The notes under the pieces: model-generated
Seen by the model: only the letters and a program-made list of their open reading frames with translations
Database searches by the model: none
What the model was told of the DNA's origin: nothing
Position numbers and translations under genes: made by a program
Source of the DNA: Candidatus Levyibacteriota bacterium
GTDB lineage: Bacteria; Patescibacteriota; Microgenomatia; Levybacterales; UBA12049
Direction: 5' to 3'
Length of the DNA: 33,617 nt
Assembly (NCBI GenBank): GCA_013816255.1
Contig: JACDET010000001.1
Location: forward strand, 1 to 33,617
Shown: positions 21,669 through 29,195 of the stretch, piece after piece
Layout: each line of letters begins with the position of its first letter
How positions within the stretch are numbered: the stretch's first letter is position 1

Positions 21669-21683
21669 ACTACAAGATGTAGT
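21669..21683 (-). terminator. Short hairpin after the membrane-anchored unknown gene
   Basis: ACTACA-AGA-TGTAGT, a 6-bp stem with a 3-nt loop, in the 179-nt gap before mraZ. On the minus strand it is followed by a short T-rich stretch. Weak; it may also be a protein-binding site. The remaining gap sequence shows nothing else clear. Confidence 0.3.
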
Positions 21684-21728
21684 GTGTATATATGTAAGAA
21701 AAGGACTTAGAGTAAATATATGAGGAAT

Positions 21729-22223
21729 TTAGAGTTCGAGTGTTTCTTCGACATTGTAAATATTTCCATCATTTTTAATAAGTTTGAGCGTTATCGAAAC
21801 AGACTCTACTCCTTCATCATACCTGCAAACATTCCGTGAGCAACTACCTAAATCCAATTCTTCTGATTCAAAAGATGCAGCACCTGATTCTATGTCAGCT
21901 TCACCGGTGATACCTCTTTGAACACGGGGTTCGCCACCTTCACTTTGCTCTTGCGCTGTTGAATCTGCTTCATACACTAATTCATATTCGATTGATTCAA
22001 TGCCTTCAGCTTTGGCAATCTTAAACATAACTTTTTTACTATCAGGAGTTGCTTCAAGCGTGAGGCCAATTTCTTCAGCAGTTATTGTTTGGACGAGTGT
22101 CTCAGATGCTTCCTCTTCGACAGGCTCTGCTGATCTATTTGCGACAAAAAGAAACCCGCCAAGTCCTACCAAGACAAGGAGAACTACTCCAATTGCAATC
22201 TGAACATTTCTATTCTTTAACAT
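21729..22223 (-). CDS. Membrane-anchored protein of unknown function
   Basis: A 164-residue protein: a short start (MLKNRN), one membrane helix (about 8-28), then an acidic linker (EPVEEEASETLVQ) and a soluble outer domain of about 110 residues. The domain alternates β-like segments (KVMFKIAKAEGIESIEYELVYEA, VESVSITLKLIKNDG) and resembles an Ig-like β sandwich, but this is only from the strand pattern. Two Cys in GSCSRNVCRYDEG (about 128-134) could form a disulfide. An N-in, C-out topology is likely from the charge pattern. Own promoter with TTGACA; probably a single-gene transcript. Family not recognised. Confidence 0.7.
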   Translation of the reverse strand: MLKNRNVQIAIGVVLLVLVGLGGFLFVANRSAEPVEEEASETLVQTITAEEIGLTLEATPDSKKVMFKIAKAEGIESIEYELVYEADSTAQEQSEGGEPRVQRGITGEADIESGAASFESEELDLGSCSRNVCRYDEGVESVSITLKLIKNDGNIYNVEETLEL

Positions 22224-22230
22224 CTCTTAT

Positions 22231-22260
22231 AGAATAACGGAAAAAGAGCTCAACTGTCAA
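22231..22260 (-). promoter_or_regulatory. Promoter (TTGACA, 18 nt, TATTCT), leaderless
   Basis: The -35 is TTGACA (22255-22260) and the -10 TATTCT (22231-22236); 7 nt separate the -10 from the ATG at 22223. It is divergent from the purF promoter. Confidence 0.6.
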
Positions 22261-22290
22261 GTCCACCCCAACTGATCTATTTATGACATA

Positions 22291-22320
22291 TTGCTGACGT
22301 AACAATTTGTATGGTAGAGT
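22291..22320 (+). promoter_or_regulatory. Extended -10 promoter, leaderless, for purF
   Basis: TGG TAGAGT (-10 at 22315-22320) is followed by TAAATT (6 nt) and a GTG at 22327; TTGCTG at 22291 is a weak -35 with an 18-nt spacer. The spacing supports the GTG start. Confidence 0.5.
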
Positions 22321-22326
22321 TAAATT

Positions 22327-23985
22327 GTGGAGAGACTGTCCCATGCCTCACCAGATACTAAGCGATCGAAAAAATTCGACCTCCCATTTCCTAGTGTAAG
22401 AAAAACCTCAATCACAGTACAAGACGAAAGACCGCAAGAAGAATGCGGCCTTCTTACTTTTTACTCCCTAAGCGGAATAACTAAAACCGAGGTAGAAAAA
22501 CTCTTTGCGGGAGCTGAAGGCATACAACAACGTGGACAGCAGGGAGCGGGTATTACCGTGCATGCTATGAATGGAGAGTCATTTATCCATCGGGGGCATG
22601 GATTACTAGATGATGCTTTTCCAAAGACTGCTCGAGATCAAGTAATGAACCTCGGGACTCTTCGATCGGCTTCTGTTCAAACAAGATACAGCACAGATGG
22701 TGGCTTTGAAAAAGAGAACCTGCACCCTATTGTAGTGGGTGAATATGAAGTTATGGCCAACGGAAATTTTTCCAACAAAGATGCGTTACGTCGCCAAAGT
22801 GGAAAAACTTATGACTTCGATCCAAGTGATACAAAAGTATGGTCAGATGTATTACCGACAATTCCAGGTGAGACACAAGATGACAAAATTGTAAATGCTG
22901 TTCACGGATCGGTGGGTGCAGCAAGTTTAGTAATTAATGTCGGTGATGAAACACAGTATGTTGCAAAAGACCCCAAAGGAGTTCGCCCACTTGTACTTGG
23001 TCAGATGGAGGGAGAGCTAGGAACAATTTATGTAGTCGCATCAGAAACAGTAGCACTTGAAAAAATTAATGCTACTGTGGTCAGAGATATTAGACCAGGA
23101 GAAGTCATCAAGTTTGATTCAACTGGCATGACTGTTCTTGAAAAAGGAGACAAGTCAGAAGAACGCATGTGCAGTCTGGAACACGCGTATCTGAGCGATC
23201 CTGATTCCCAAGTAAATGTAACAAGTAATGGTGCTTCCCCAGAAACATGGCCAAGACATGGAGAAAACCGGACGGAAGTAGGCAGGCAAATGGCGAGAGA
23301 AGAAAAAGCTCGGCAAAGAATTGCAAAGAAAAGAGCGGAAAAGCTAGGCGAACCATATAAAGAATTTAAACCAGATATCGTCGTCGGTATGCCATCATCA
23401 GGTATCCCATATGGCAAAGGCTATGCCGAAGAAATGGGTGCTGTATATAGACAACTTATAGAAAAGGATCCAGAAAATAAAACCCGCATGTTTCAAGCTG
23501 ATGAGGAGAAAGATCAAAGACGGGCTGGAATAAGAAGAAAAGTAGATATTCTTACTCCTGATGATTGGGCATGGGAGGACAAAGATGTTGTGATCACAGA
23601 AGATACAATGGTACGAGGTGATGCAGCATACGTCCTAGCAGAGATACTTACAGAGTTAGGCGCACGATTGCATTTGCGGATTGGATATCCACAGATTATT
23701 AACCCTTGTCATCTTGGAGTTAATATGAAAACACATGATGAGCTTATGGCATATCGTATGAATGGAGATGTTACGGAGATAGCAAAGGAGATTGGTGCAG
23801 CTAGTGTAGAATTTGTTAGTTCTGTCGGTTTTGTCCGTGCGATCCAAGGTGATCACTTTGAAGAAACCTCAAAGCCAAAAGATGTCTTTGATATAAATAG
23901 AATGTGTGGTGGCTGTGTAACTAAAAAGTATCCGTATCCTCCTGCGATAGCAAATGCTTCCTTACTTACTGCACAAGCTTCTTAG
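22327..23985 (+). CDS. purF: Amidophosphoribosyltransferase PurF-like
   Basis: Makes phosphoribosylamine from PRPP and glutamine, the first step of purine synthesis. 552 residues, longer than the usual 470-500. The Ntn glutaminase domain has Cys40 in EECGLLTFYS, QQRGQQGAGI, TRYSTDGG and ANGNFSN; Cys40 must become the N-terminus, so 39 residues would be removed as a propeptide (11 in B. subtilis). The phosphoribosyltransferase domain has GMPSSGIPYGKG and the PRPP loop ITEDTMVRGD (around residue 425; usually DDS(I/L)VRG). Cys in MCSLEHAY, NPCHLG and CGGC match the four [4Fe-4S] ligands of the B. subtilis type. A charged insertion (about 315-340) follows the CSLEHAY block. GTG start. Confidence 0.88.
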   Translation: MERLSHASPDTKRSKKFDLPFPSVRKTSITVQDERPQEECGLLTFYSLSGITKTEVEKLFAGAEGIQQRGQQGAGITVHAMNGESFIHRGHGLLDDAFPKTARDQVMNLGTLRSASVQTRYSTDGGFEKENLHPIVVGEYEVMANGNFSNKDALRRQSGKTYDFDPSDTKVWSDVLPTIPGETQDDKIVNAVHGSVGAASLVINVGDETQYVAKDPKGVRPLVLGQMEGELGTIYVVASETVALEKINATVVRDIRPGEVIKFDSTGMTVLEKGDKSEERMCSLEHAYLSDPDSQVNVTSNGASPETWPRHGENRTEVGRQMAREEKARQRIAKKRAEKLGEPYKEFKPDIVVGMPSSGIPYGKGYAEEMGAVYRQLIEKDPENKTRMFQADEEKDQRRAGIRRKVDILTPDDWAWEDKDVVITEDTMVRGDAAYVLAEILTELGARLHLRIGYPQIINPCHLGVNMKTHDELMAYRMNGDVTEIAKEIGAASVEFVSSVGFVRAIQGDHFEETSKPKDVFDINRMCGGCVTKKYPYPPAIANASLLTAQAS

Positions 23986-25453
23986 CAAAATATTCTTTTA
24001 ATTCGGCAATCTTTACCCGTTCCTGCTTCATTGTATCCCGATCCCGTACTGTTACTGCTTCATCTTCAAGCGTCTCAAAATCAACCGTCACACACCAAGG
24101 TGTACCAATTTCATCTTGTGCCAGATATCTCTTTCCGATATTTCCTCGTGCGTCAAAAATAACCATAAAGTCATTTGTCAGGTCTTCAAATAATCCTTTC
24201 GCCTTCTTCACAAGCTCTTCTTTATTTGCAAGCAGTGGGAAAACTGCTACTTTATATGGAGCAAGCTTGGGGTCAATCTTAAGGACTGTTCGATTTTCTT
24301 CTTCTGTATACGCGTCACACAATACCATAAGCATCAAACGGTTAACACCAACAGCTGGTTCAATAACGTGTGGTACGATTTTCTTCCCTGTTTGTGGATC
24401 GACAACTGAGAGATCTTTGTTTGAATACTTAATATGCTGGGTCAAATCATAATTTGTTCTATAGGCAAGTCCCCAAAGTTCTTTTACCCCAAATGGGAAA
24501 TTATATTCAAGATCTTCAGTCTTTTTACTATAGAACGATCGCTCTTCGTCAGTGTGTAATCTCCATCTAAGATTCTCTTCTTTGATTCCCAATTCTTTGG
24601 TAACGAAATCATTCATTCTTTTTTTCCATTCATCATATAATGGTTCCCAGTCTGTCTCTTCAGGATCAAAAAAATATTCAATCTCAGCTTGGTCAAACTC
24701 AATCGTACGGAAAATAGAATTCCCTGGAGTAATTTCGTTACGGAACGCTTTACCTTGCTGCGCGATACCAAATGGTAACTTTACTCGATTTGATGATAAA
24801 ACATTTTTAAAGTTGGTAAAAATAAGCTGCGCTGTTTCTCCACGAAGATATCCTTTTCCTTCATCACCTTCAACAATACCAAGTTGCACAGGAAAAAGCT
24901 GATTAAACTTACGAACCTTCGTCCAATTATTATCTTTTTTGGGGTTAGCACCGCACGTTGGACATGGGATAGTATGTTGTTTGATAATTGCGTCATAGTG
25001 CTCATTACTTAATCCTTCAACTTTCCCTGTCGAAAGATATGCATCAACAACTTCTTTTGTTAAAGGCTTTTCAAATACTTTTGTTTTGTCCGTATAATCT
25101 TTGAGTTCGTCAGCATGTGCTTCGAGATAATCTTCAACCAAATGATCACCACGCATACGTGCTTTACATACTTTACAATCGACCATCGCATCAGCAAATC
25201 CTGCCACGTGACCAGATGCTTCCCAAATCTTGTGGTGTGAAATAATACTTCCATCAAGACCGACCATATCAGGACGCTTTTGTACAAAGTATTTCCACCA
25301 GAGGTTTTTTATATTGCGAAGAAGTTCTGTCCCGACAGGACCATAATCATATGTGTTGGCAAGTCCCCCATAAATCTCAGACCCAGGATAAATAAATCCC
25401 CGCCGCTTCGCCAAAGCAACAATTTTCTCCATAGTATTTCCAGTTTCAGCCAT
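23966..25453 (-). CDS. glyS: Glycyl-tRNA synthetase, single-chain α2 type
   Basis: A class II aminoacyl-tRNA synthetase of 495 residues, the dimeric type of archaea, eukaryotes and part of the bacteria rather than the α2β2 GlyQS. Blocks: RRGFIYPGSEIYGGLANTYDYGPVG (start), CKVC and CPTC zinc-type pairs around the insertion, LRGETAQLIFTNFKNV, motif 2 QQGKAFRNEITP, FDQAEIEYFF, and motif 3 EPAVGVNRLML. The anticodon-binding domain follows (VAVFPLL...YLAQDEIGTPWCVTVDFETL). Its last 20 nt overlap the end of purF on the other strand. The ATG is 6 nt after a perfect extended -10. The single-gene transcript is typical for this family. Confidence 0.97.
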   Translation of the reverse strand: MAETGNTMEKIVALAKRRGFIYPGSEIYGGLANTYDYGPVGTELLRNIKNLWWKYFVQKRPDMVGLDGSIISHHKIWEASGHVAGFADAMVDCKVCKARMRGDHLVEDYLEAHADELKDYTDKTKVFEKPLTKEVVDAYLSTGKVEGLSNEHYDAIIKQHTIPCPTCGANPKKDNNWTKVRKFNQLFPVQLGIVEGDEGKGYLRGETAQLIFTNFKNVLSSNRVKLPFGIAQQGKAFRNEITPGNSIFRTIEFDQAEIEYFFDPEETDWEPLYDEWKKRMNDFVTKELGIKEENLRWRLHTDEERSFYSKKTEDLEYNFPFGVKELWGLAYRTNYDLTQHIKYSNKDLSVVDPQTGKKIVPHVIEPAVGVNRLMLMVLCDAYTEEENRTVLKIDPKLAPYKVAVFPLLANKEELVKKAKGLFEDLTNDFMVIFDARGNIGKRYLAQDEIGTPWCVTVDFETLEDEAVTVRDRDTMKQERVKIAELKEYFAKKLVQ

Positions 25454-25459
25454 GGGAGT

Positions 25460-25468
25460 ATTATACCA
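25460..25468 (-). promoter_or_regulatory. Extended -10 promoter, leaderless, for glyS
   Basis: TGG TATAAT, then ACTCCC (6 nt) and the ATG at 25453. A perfect -10 hexamer. Confidence 0.65.
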
Positions 25469-25494
25469 TGGAAACTTATTAATGTGCTATCTTA

Positions 25495-25583
25495 TGTCAT
25501 TCCGAGCGGAACGTAGTGTAGTCGAGGAATCTTACTCACCACAGGCAGTTGAAAAAGATCCCTTCACTTCGGTCGGGATGACA
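25495..25583. repeat. Palindromic repeat type A, glyS-recO gap
   Basis: An 89-nt element with ends TGTCATTCC and GGGATGACA, sharing the TAGTCGAGGAATCT and GGTCGGGATGACA blocks with 17995-18066, plus a 9-nt duplication-like insertion (GGAACGTAGT region). Fills the gap between recO and the glyS promoter. Confidence 0.85.
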
Positions 25584-25592
25584 AATAGATTA

Positions 25593-26270
25593 CTACTGCA
25601 GCTTTGTGAAGATGTTGTGGCTTTTGAGTTTGCGTTCGAGGATTGATTCGATCATTGTATGGGTATCGAAATTCTTAGAAAGTGGATCTTCTTTATTCCA
25701 GTAGCCCAGCTCTGAAAGAAGGGCAATTTCAAATGTATGCAATGTCTTGGCCAAGCTTTCCTCTTTGATAAGGGGAGCAACTCGTGGCACGTCTTTCACA
25801 CCAAGACCAAATGTTCCAAGAGTATAATCATCGATTTCACTTCGTAAATAAGCCTGAACAGGAACCTGCGCACTGACAGCTTCTTCTTGTACCTGCCGCG
25901 CGATTTGTCTCAAAGCATTCTTTAAAAGATAATAGGCATTACCATTCTCTTGTCCTTCAGGACATAGCCCGTCAATCAATTCGCACATGTGGTACGCCAA
26001 ACCAACTTTGGTAAAATCCATTTTGATTGCCGCATGATCATCAATCATTTTAACTTCAGTCAAGACATGCATACCGCTTCCTTTATACAAATTGAGAGCG
26101 GAATGATTGAGAAGTTCTATGTGTGCCGAACGGCGACTTGTAATCTTGCGGACACCGGTAGCTTTGATAGTGAGTTTGCCGAAATATGGAGTAATCACAG
26201 TTAACAAACGGTCTGCTTCTCCAAAGTTTTTTCTTTTAATAATGATTCCCTCAGTCTTGATAGTACGCAT
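25593..26270 (-). CDS. recO: DNA repair protein RecO
   Basis: A mediator that loads RecA on SSB-coated DNA together with RecR, 225 residues. The N-terminal OB domain is clear: MRTIKTEGIIIKRKNFGEADRLLTVITPYFGKLTIKATGVRK with the conserved GEADR and the following K/R-rich strand; HIELLNHSALNLYKG follows. The helical C-terminal part (AYHMCELIDGLCPEG, LLKNALRQIA, FEIALLSELGYW) fits the family. The zinc-binding Cys cluster of some RecO proteins is absent. An extended -10 lies 13 nt before the ATG. Single gene between repeats on both sides. Confidence 0.93.
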   Translation of the reverse strand: MRTIKTEGIIIKRKNFGEADRLLTVITPYFGKLTIKATGVRKITSRRSAHIELLNHSALNLYKGSGMHVLTEVKMIDDHAAIKMDFTKVGLAYHMCELIDGLCPEGQENGNAYYLLKNALRQIARQVQEEAVSAQVPVQAYLRSEIDDYTLGTFGLGVKDVPRVAPLIKEESLAKTLHTFEIALLSELGYWNKEDPLSKNFDTHTMIESILERKLKSHNIFTKLQ

Positions 26271-26283
26271 AGGCAGTCCAAAT

Positions 26284-26292
26284 AGTATAGCA
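26284..26292 (-). promoter_or_regulatory. Extended -10 promoter for recO, very short leader
   Basis: TGC TATACT on the minus strand, 13 nt before the ATG at 26270, giving a leader of about 6 nt, too short for a normal ribosome-binding site. Confidence 0.55.
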
Positions 26293-26334
26293 CTTTAGGG
26301 AAGATGATTCGAGCAGAGCAGTAATAAAATATAT

Positions 26335-26414
26335 CGTCATTCTGGCCGTGTCCAGAATCGGTCATCATTCTTATATGGTTTTAGCAGACTGATCCTGGAC
26401 AAGCCAGGATGACG
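26335..26414. repeat. Palindromic repeat type D, recO-DUF4012 gap
   Basis: An 80-nt element: CGTCATTCTGGCCGTGTCCAG on the left and CTGGACAAGCCAGGATGACG on the right form a long near-perfect stem. Shares its left part with 16573-16633. Could also terminate the DUF4012 transcript. Confidence 0.85.
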
Positions 26415-26430
26415 GGAAGACAAACGCTAA

Positions 26431-28434
26431 TTAGAGTTCTAATTTCGTCTCTTTATCAGTAGTGAGGTTAAACATCTCAACAGTTTTACCATTGATGATT
26501 GTTTGATATTCATGACCTGCTGTACCTGGCTGTTTTTGAATAAGCAGTGGAAGTGGTGAGTTCTTTTCGAGTTTGAAAGGTAACTTGTATGTAACAGTCA
26601 ATGTACCTACACCTTTTGGACGGACTGTGACAAACCCATCAATAACTGTTTTGCCAAGTTCATCATAAGTAGTCATCTTTACTTGTGAACCTTTACTATC
26701 GACAAGCTCACTGCCTTGTGGAACATAAATACGGATCCAATCACGGTATTCAGCATTCAAGCAAAGCCCACCGCGCTCAAGGTTACAATCAGATGGAGGG
26801 AAAGGATTTTTGTATTTAATTGTTAATGTCTTGGTGATGGTCCCGTCTGCATCGACTTTGTACTCATTATCAACTCTTTCTTCCATAAAGATATTTACCT
26901 TGGCGCCAGAGAAGTTGACTTCGTTAATATGGAGATAATCACCTTCAAATGGTCTGATTTGTCCAGCAGCATTGAGTGCGACGATACCCTGCTGTGCTTG
27001 CTCATCATACAGTTTGAACATAATATGCTTCTGTTGCGTTTGGGCGATGATTGATTGGAAAAGTGGACCCCAATACTGTTGTGGTGATGACGAAAGAGCT
27101 TTGACCATAATTGCCGAGATCAGGTCCCCAATAACACTTTTGCGATCTGTCTTGATGTAATTAACAGGACGGGAGATATCATTTTCTAACTCATAAATGA
27201 TTTGTGGACAGTCACAACGTGGATCATTGACAGTCGTAAATGTCTGTCCACCTGCTTGTACTTGATCGTCAAGAATTTTGACTGTTGAGACAAGAACGTG
27301 TGTATCAATCGCGATAATACCATCAACTTCTTCTTTCAAAGCAGCCCTTTCATACATCTCTTCAAATGTCTTCATTGACTCAATAAAATCTGGCGATAAA
27401 TTACTATCTCGCAAGTTAAGTGTATATACTTTTGGCAAATACTTCAGGATTGGAGCAGGAGCTTTTGGCTTGTTGCGTATCGAATCATCAAGTTTGTAGA
27501 TATCATCTGATTTCTCAAATTTAATAATACCCTTGTCGATACTAAAGATTGCATACGCTGTGATAAATCCACCGGTTGCACGGAGTTCTTTATCATTTTG
27601 GAAGAGAACAAGATAACGTTTTGCTTCTTTTTCACCTAAGAGTGATGGTAGTGTTTTGATAAGGGGTTTGGCATCACTGACAGCAGTTGCTGTCTGGTCC
27701 GCTGTCAGTCGTAAAGTTGTCAATTGATCTTTCACTTGTGATCCAAAAATAAGCTTAGGATAGTGATCTGGATTTACTTGATCAATCTCCTTTTGTACTT
27801 TAACGATTGATGATTCAATTTTATCTATCTCTGGTGTGATCTTGCCCATACTCAGAACTGCTGTTTTAATTCTATCTTCGGTTGAACCACCAGCAAAACT
27901 ATCATCACCCTTCAACCCCAATACATCAGCATATGGAGCCAAAGAATCAGTTACAGTCTTTGCGCTCTCAAGACCATAAGTTGCAGCATTCATCATGTGA
28001 TCCGCATCGCTATAGTACCAACCAACAACAGGAACAAATTTTAATGGGACCATGTAATGAAGGTTTTTCTTTGTCTCTTCTAAGTATTCTTGTGTTTTTG
28101 TAATTTCTTGCGAAGCGAGTTCAATATTTTGCTTCTTCAAAGCACTGGAAACTAATTGTGATTGGCGGTAGGTTTTAAGGCCTGATTGATATGTCGCGTA
28201 TGCTGGAATAGCAATGAGTACAACGAGTAATGCAAAAATTCCCAAGCCGATAGAAAGCTTTTTGGAAAATCTAAACTTTTTTGGACTACTCTTTCTTCTT
28301 TTTGCCATACTATCCTCTGTTATGCTCTGACTTTTTGCGAAATCCTGTGGTGCCTTTTTAACAGTACTTGCATGAGTACTGGCAGTAGGTGTTCGTGATT
28401 GTTGAGCAAATTCAATTTTATCAAATCCTGACAT
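26431..28434 (-). CDS. DUF4012 membrane protein
   Basis: A 667-residue protein with an N-terminal Ser/Thr/Lys-rich cytoplasmic part, one membrane helix at about 60-81, and a large outer part. The outer part matches the DUF4012 family by its blocks KRYLVLFQNDKELRATGGFITAYAIFSIDKG (LLLFQNn.ElRptGGFig pattern), RDSNLSPDFIESMKTFEEMYE, and DGIIAIDTHVL. DUF4012 proteins are found in actinobacteria and CPR near exopolysaccharide genes; function is not known. LytR-CpsA-Psr-like overall placement is only an analogy. The C-terminal half is β-rich (KTLTIKYKNPFPPSDC...LTVTYKLPF). Four Cys (CDCPQ region and CNLERGGLC) may form disulfides. A second start at residue 43 is possible. Confidence 0.85.
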   Translation of the reverse strand: MSGFDKIEFAQQSRTPTASTHASTVKKAPQDFAKSQSITEDSMAKRRKSSPKKFRFSKKLSIGLGIFALLVVLIAIPAYATYQSGLKTYRQSQLVSSALKKQNIELASQEITKTQEYLEETKKNLHYMVPLKFVPVVGWYYSDADHMMNAATYGLESAKTVTDSLAPYADVLGLKGDDSFAGGSTEDRIKTAVLSMGKITPEIDKIESSIVKVQKEIDQVNPDHYPKLIFGSQVKDQLTTLRLTADQTATAVSDAKPLIKTLPSLLGEKEAKRYLVLFQNDKELRATGGFITAYAIFSIDKGIIKFEKSDDIYKLDDSIRNKPKAPAPILKYLPKVYTLNLRDSNLSPDFIESMKTFEEMYERAALKEEVDGIIAIDTHVLVSTVKILDDQVQAGGQTFTTVNDPRCDCPQIIYELENDISRPVNYIKTDRKSVIGDLISAIMVKALSSSPQQYWGPLFQSIIAQTQQKHIMFKLYDEQAQQGIVALNAAGQIRPFEGDYLHINEVNFSGAKVNIFMEERVDNEYKVDADGTITKTLTIKYKNPFPPSDCNLERGGLCLNAEYRDWIRIYVPQGSELVDSKGSQVKMTTYDELGKTVIDGFVTVRPKGVGTLTVTYKLPFKLEKNSPLPLLIQKQPGTAGHEYQTIINGKTVEMFNLTTDKETKLEL

Positions 28435-28478
28435 CGTATAATACCCTTCAAACGAAATATTTTTCCGCGTAGATTATT

Positions 28479-28508
28479 ATCATACTGGACTTATTTATCT
28501 GTTGTCAA
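28479..28508 (-). promoter_or_regulatory. Promoter of the DUF4012 gene (TTGACA, 18 nt, TATGAT)
   Basis: The -35 TTGACA (28503-28508) lies in a perfect palindrome TTGTCAACTTGACAA (28502-28516); the -10 is TATGAT (28479-28484). The leader is about 37 nt and holds GAAGGG about 10 nt before the ATG, a plausible ribosome-binding site. This promoter is of the leadered kind. Confidence 0.6.
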
Positions 28509-28525
28509 CTTGACAAACCATGATT

Positions 28526-29194
28526 TTATAATGCGCCTTTGCCTGAAATCATGGCCCATGGAGTTTTTAAGATGATAAAAATATCTAAGAAAATAGACTC
28601 TTTTCGTGCGTAGTCAGCATCCATTTGAATCCGTTTATCAAACTTTACTTCACTTCGTCCTGTCACTTGCCAATAGCCGGTAATCCCTGGTTTGACTGAT
28701 AACACTTCTTTCACCAAATTTTTGGTCTGTGGATATGTCTCTTGTTGCTTTTCAAGTTCTTCTGGATAGTAAGGACGAGGACCAACGAGACTCATTTCTC
28801 CTTTTAAAACATTTACCAGCTGAGGAATTTCGTCCAATGAATACTTGCGGATAATTGTACCAAAGCGGGTAATTCGTGGGTCATTTTTCACTTTATAATT
28901 GCCACCTTTTTGCTGTTCTTCGTATGCTTTTTTAAATTTAGGATCAGTCTTGAGAAGATAGTATGCGTTAACAATCATTGAACGAAATTTATATGGATAG
29001 AAAAATTTATTGTCTTTTCCAACACGACGCGGTGTATCAGCCAAAATTGGTCCTTTTGTTTCAAGTTTGATTGCAATAGCGACAACAACAATAATTGGAG
29101 AAAAAATCACCAAAAGTATAATTGAGGAAAAAATATCTATGATCCTTTTGGTAATACTGTAGATCATGCTTTTATGTAATTCTGTTGAAGACAT
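28526..29194 (-). CDS. Undecaprenyl-phosphate sugar phosphotransferase (bacterial sugar transferase)
   Basis: About 222 residues; a membrane-bound monotopic phosphoglycosyl transferase that loads the first sugar-1-phosphate onto undecaprenyl phosphate, opening surface polysaccharide synthesis. The N-terminal hydrophobic hairpin KRIIDIFSSIILLVIFSPIIVVVAIAI is followed by the catalytic domain: KFRSM, a spacer with KNDPRITRFGTIIRKYSLDEIPQL (the Asp-Glu pair), LVGPRPYYPEE, KPGITGYWQVTGRSEV, and a DYARKESIFLDIFIILKT end. It lacks the extra membrane helices of large WbaP-type proteins. The start is taken as ATG at 29194, 2 nt after the manC stop; a GTG at 29224 would overlap manC. Confidence 0.93.
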   Translation of the reverse strand: MSSTELHKSMIYSITKRIIDIFSSIILLVIFSPIIVVVAIAIKLETKGPILADTPRRVGKDNKFFYPYKFRSMIVNAYYLLKTDPKFKKAYEEQQKGGNYKVKNDPRITRFGTIIRKYSLDEIPQLVNVLKGEMSLVGPRPYYPEELEKQQETYPQTKNLVKEVLSVKPGITGYWQVTGRSEVKFDKRIQMDADYARKESIFLDIFIILKTPWAMISGKGAL

Positions 29195-29195
29195 T

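Noticed and set aside
12297-25583. Repeats as a CRISPR array
   Set aside because: Copies are scattered singly in gaps kilobases apart, are palindromic over 60-100 nt, and have no regular spacers or cas genes.
26335-26414. A tRNA or structured RNA gene in the recO-DUF4012 gap
   Set aside because: The hairpin is explained by the type D repeat; no cloverleaf, anticodon arm or CCA-like end was seen.
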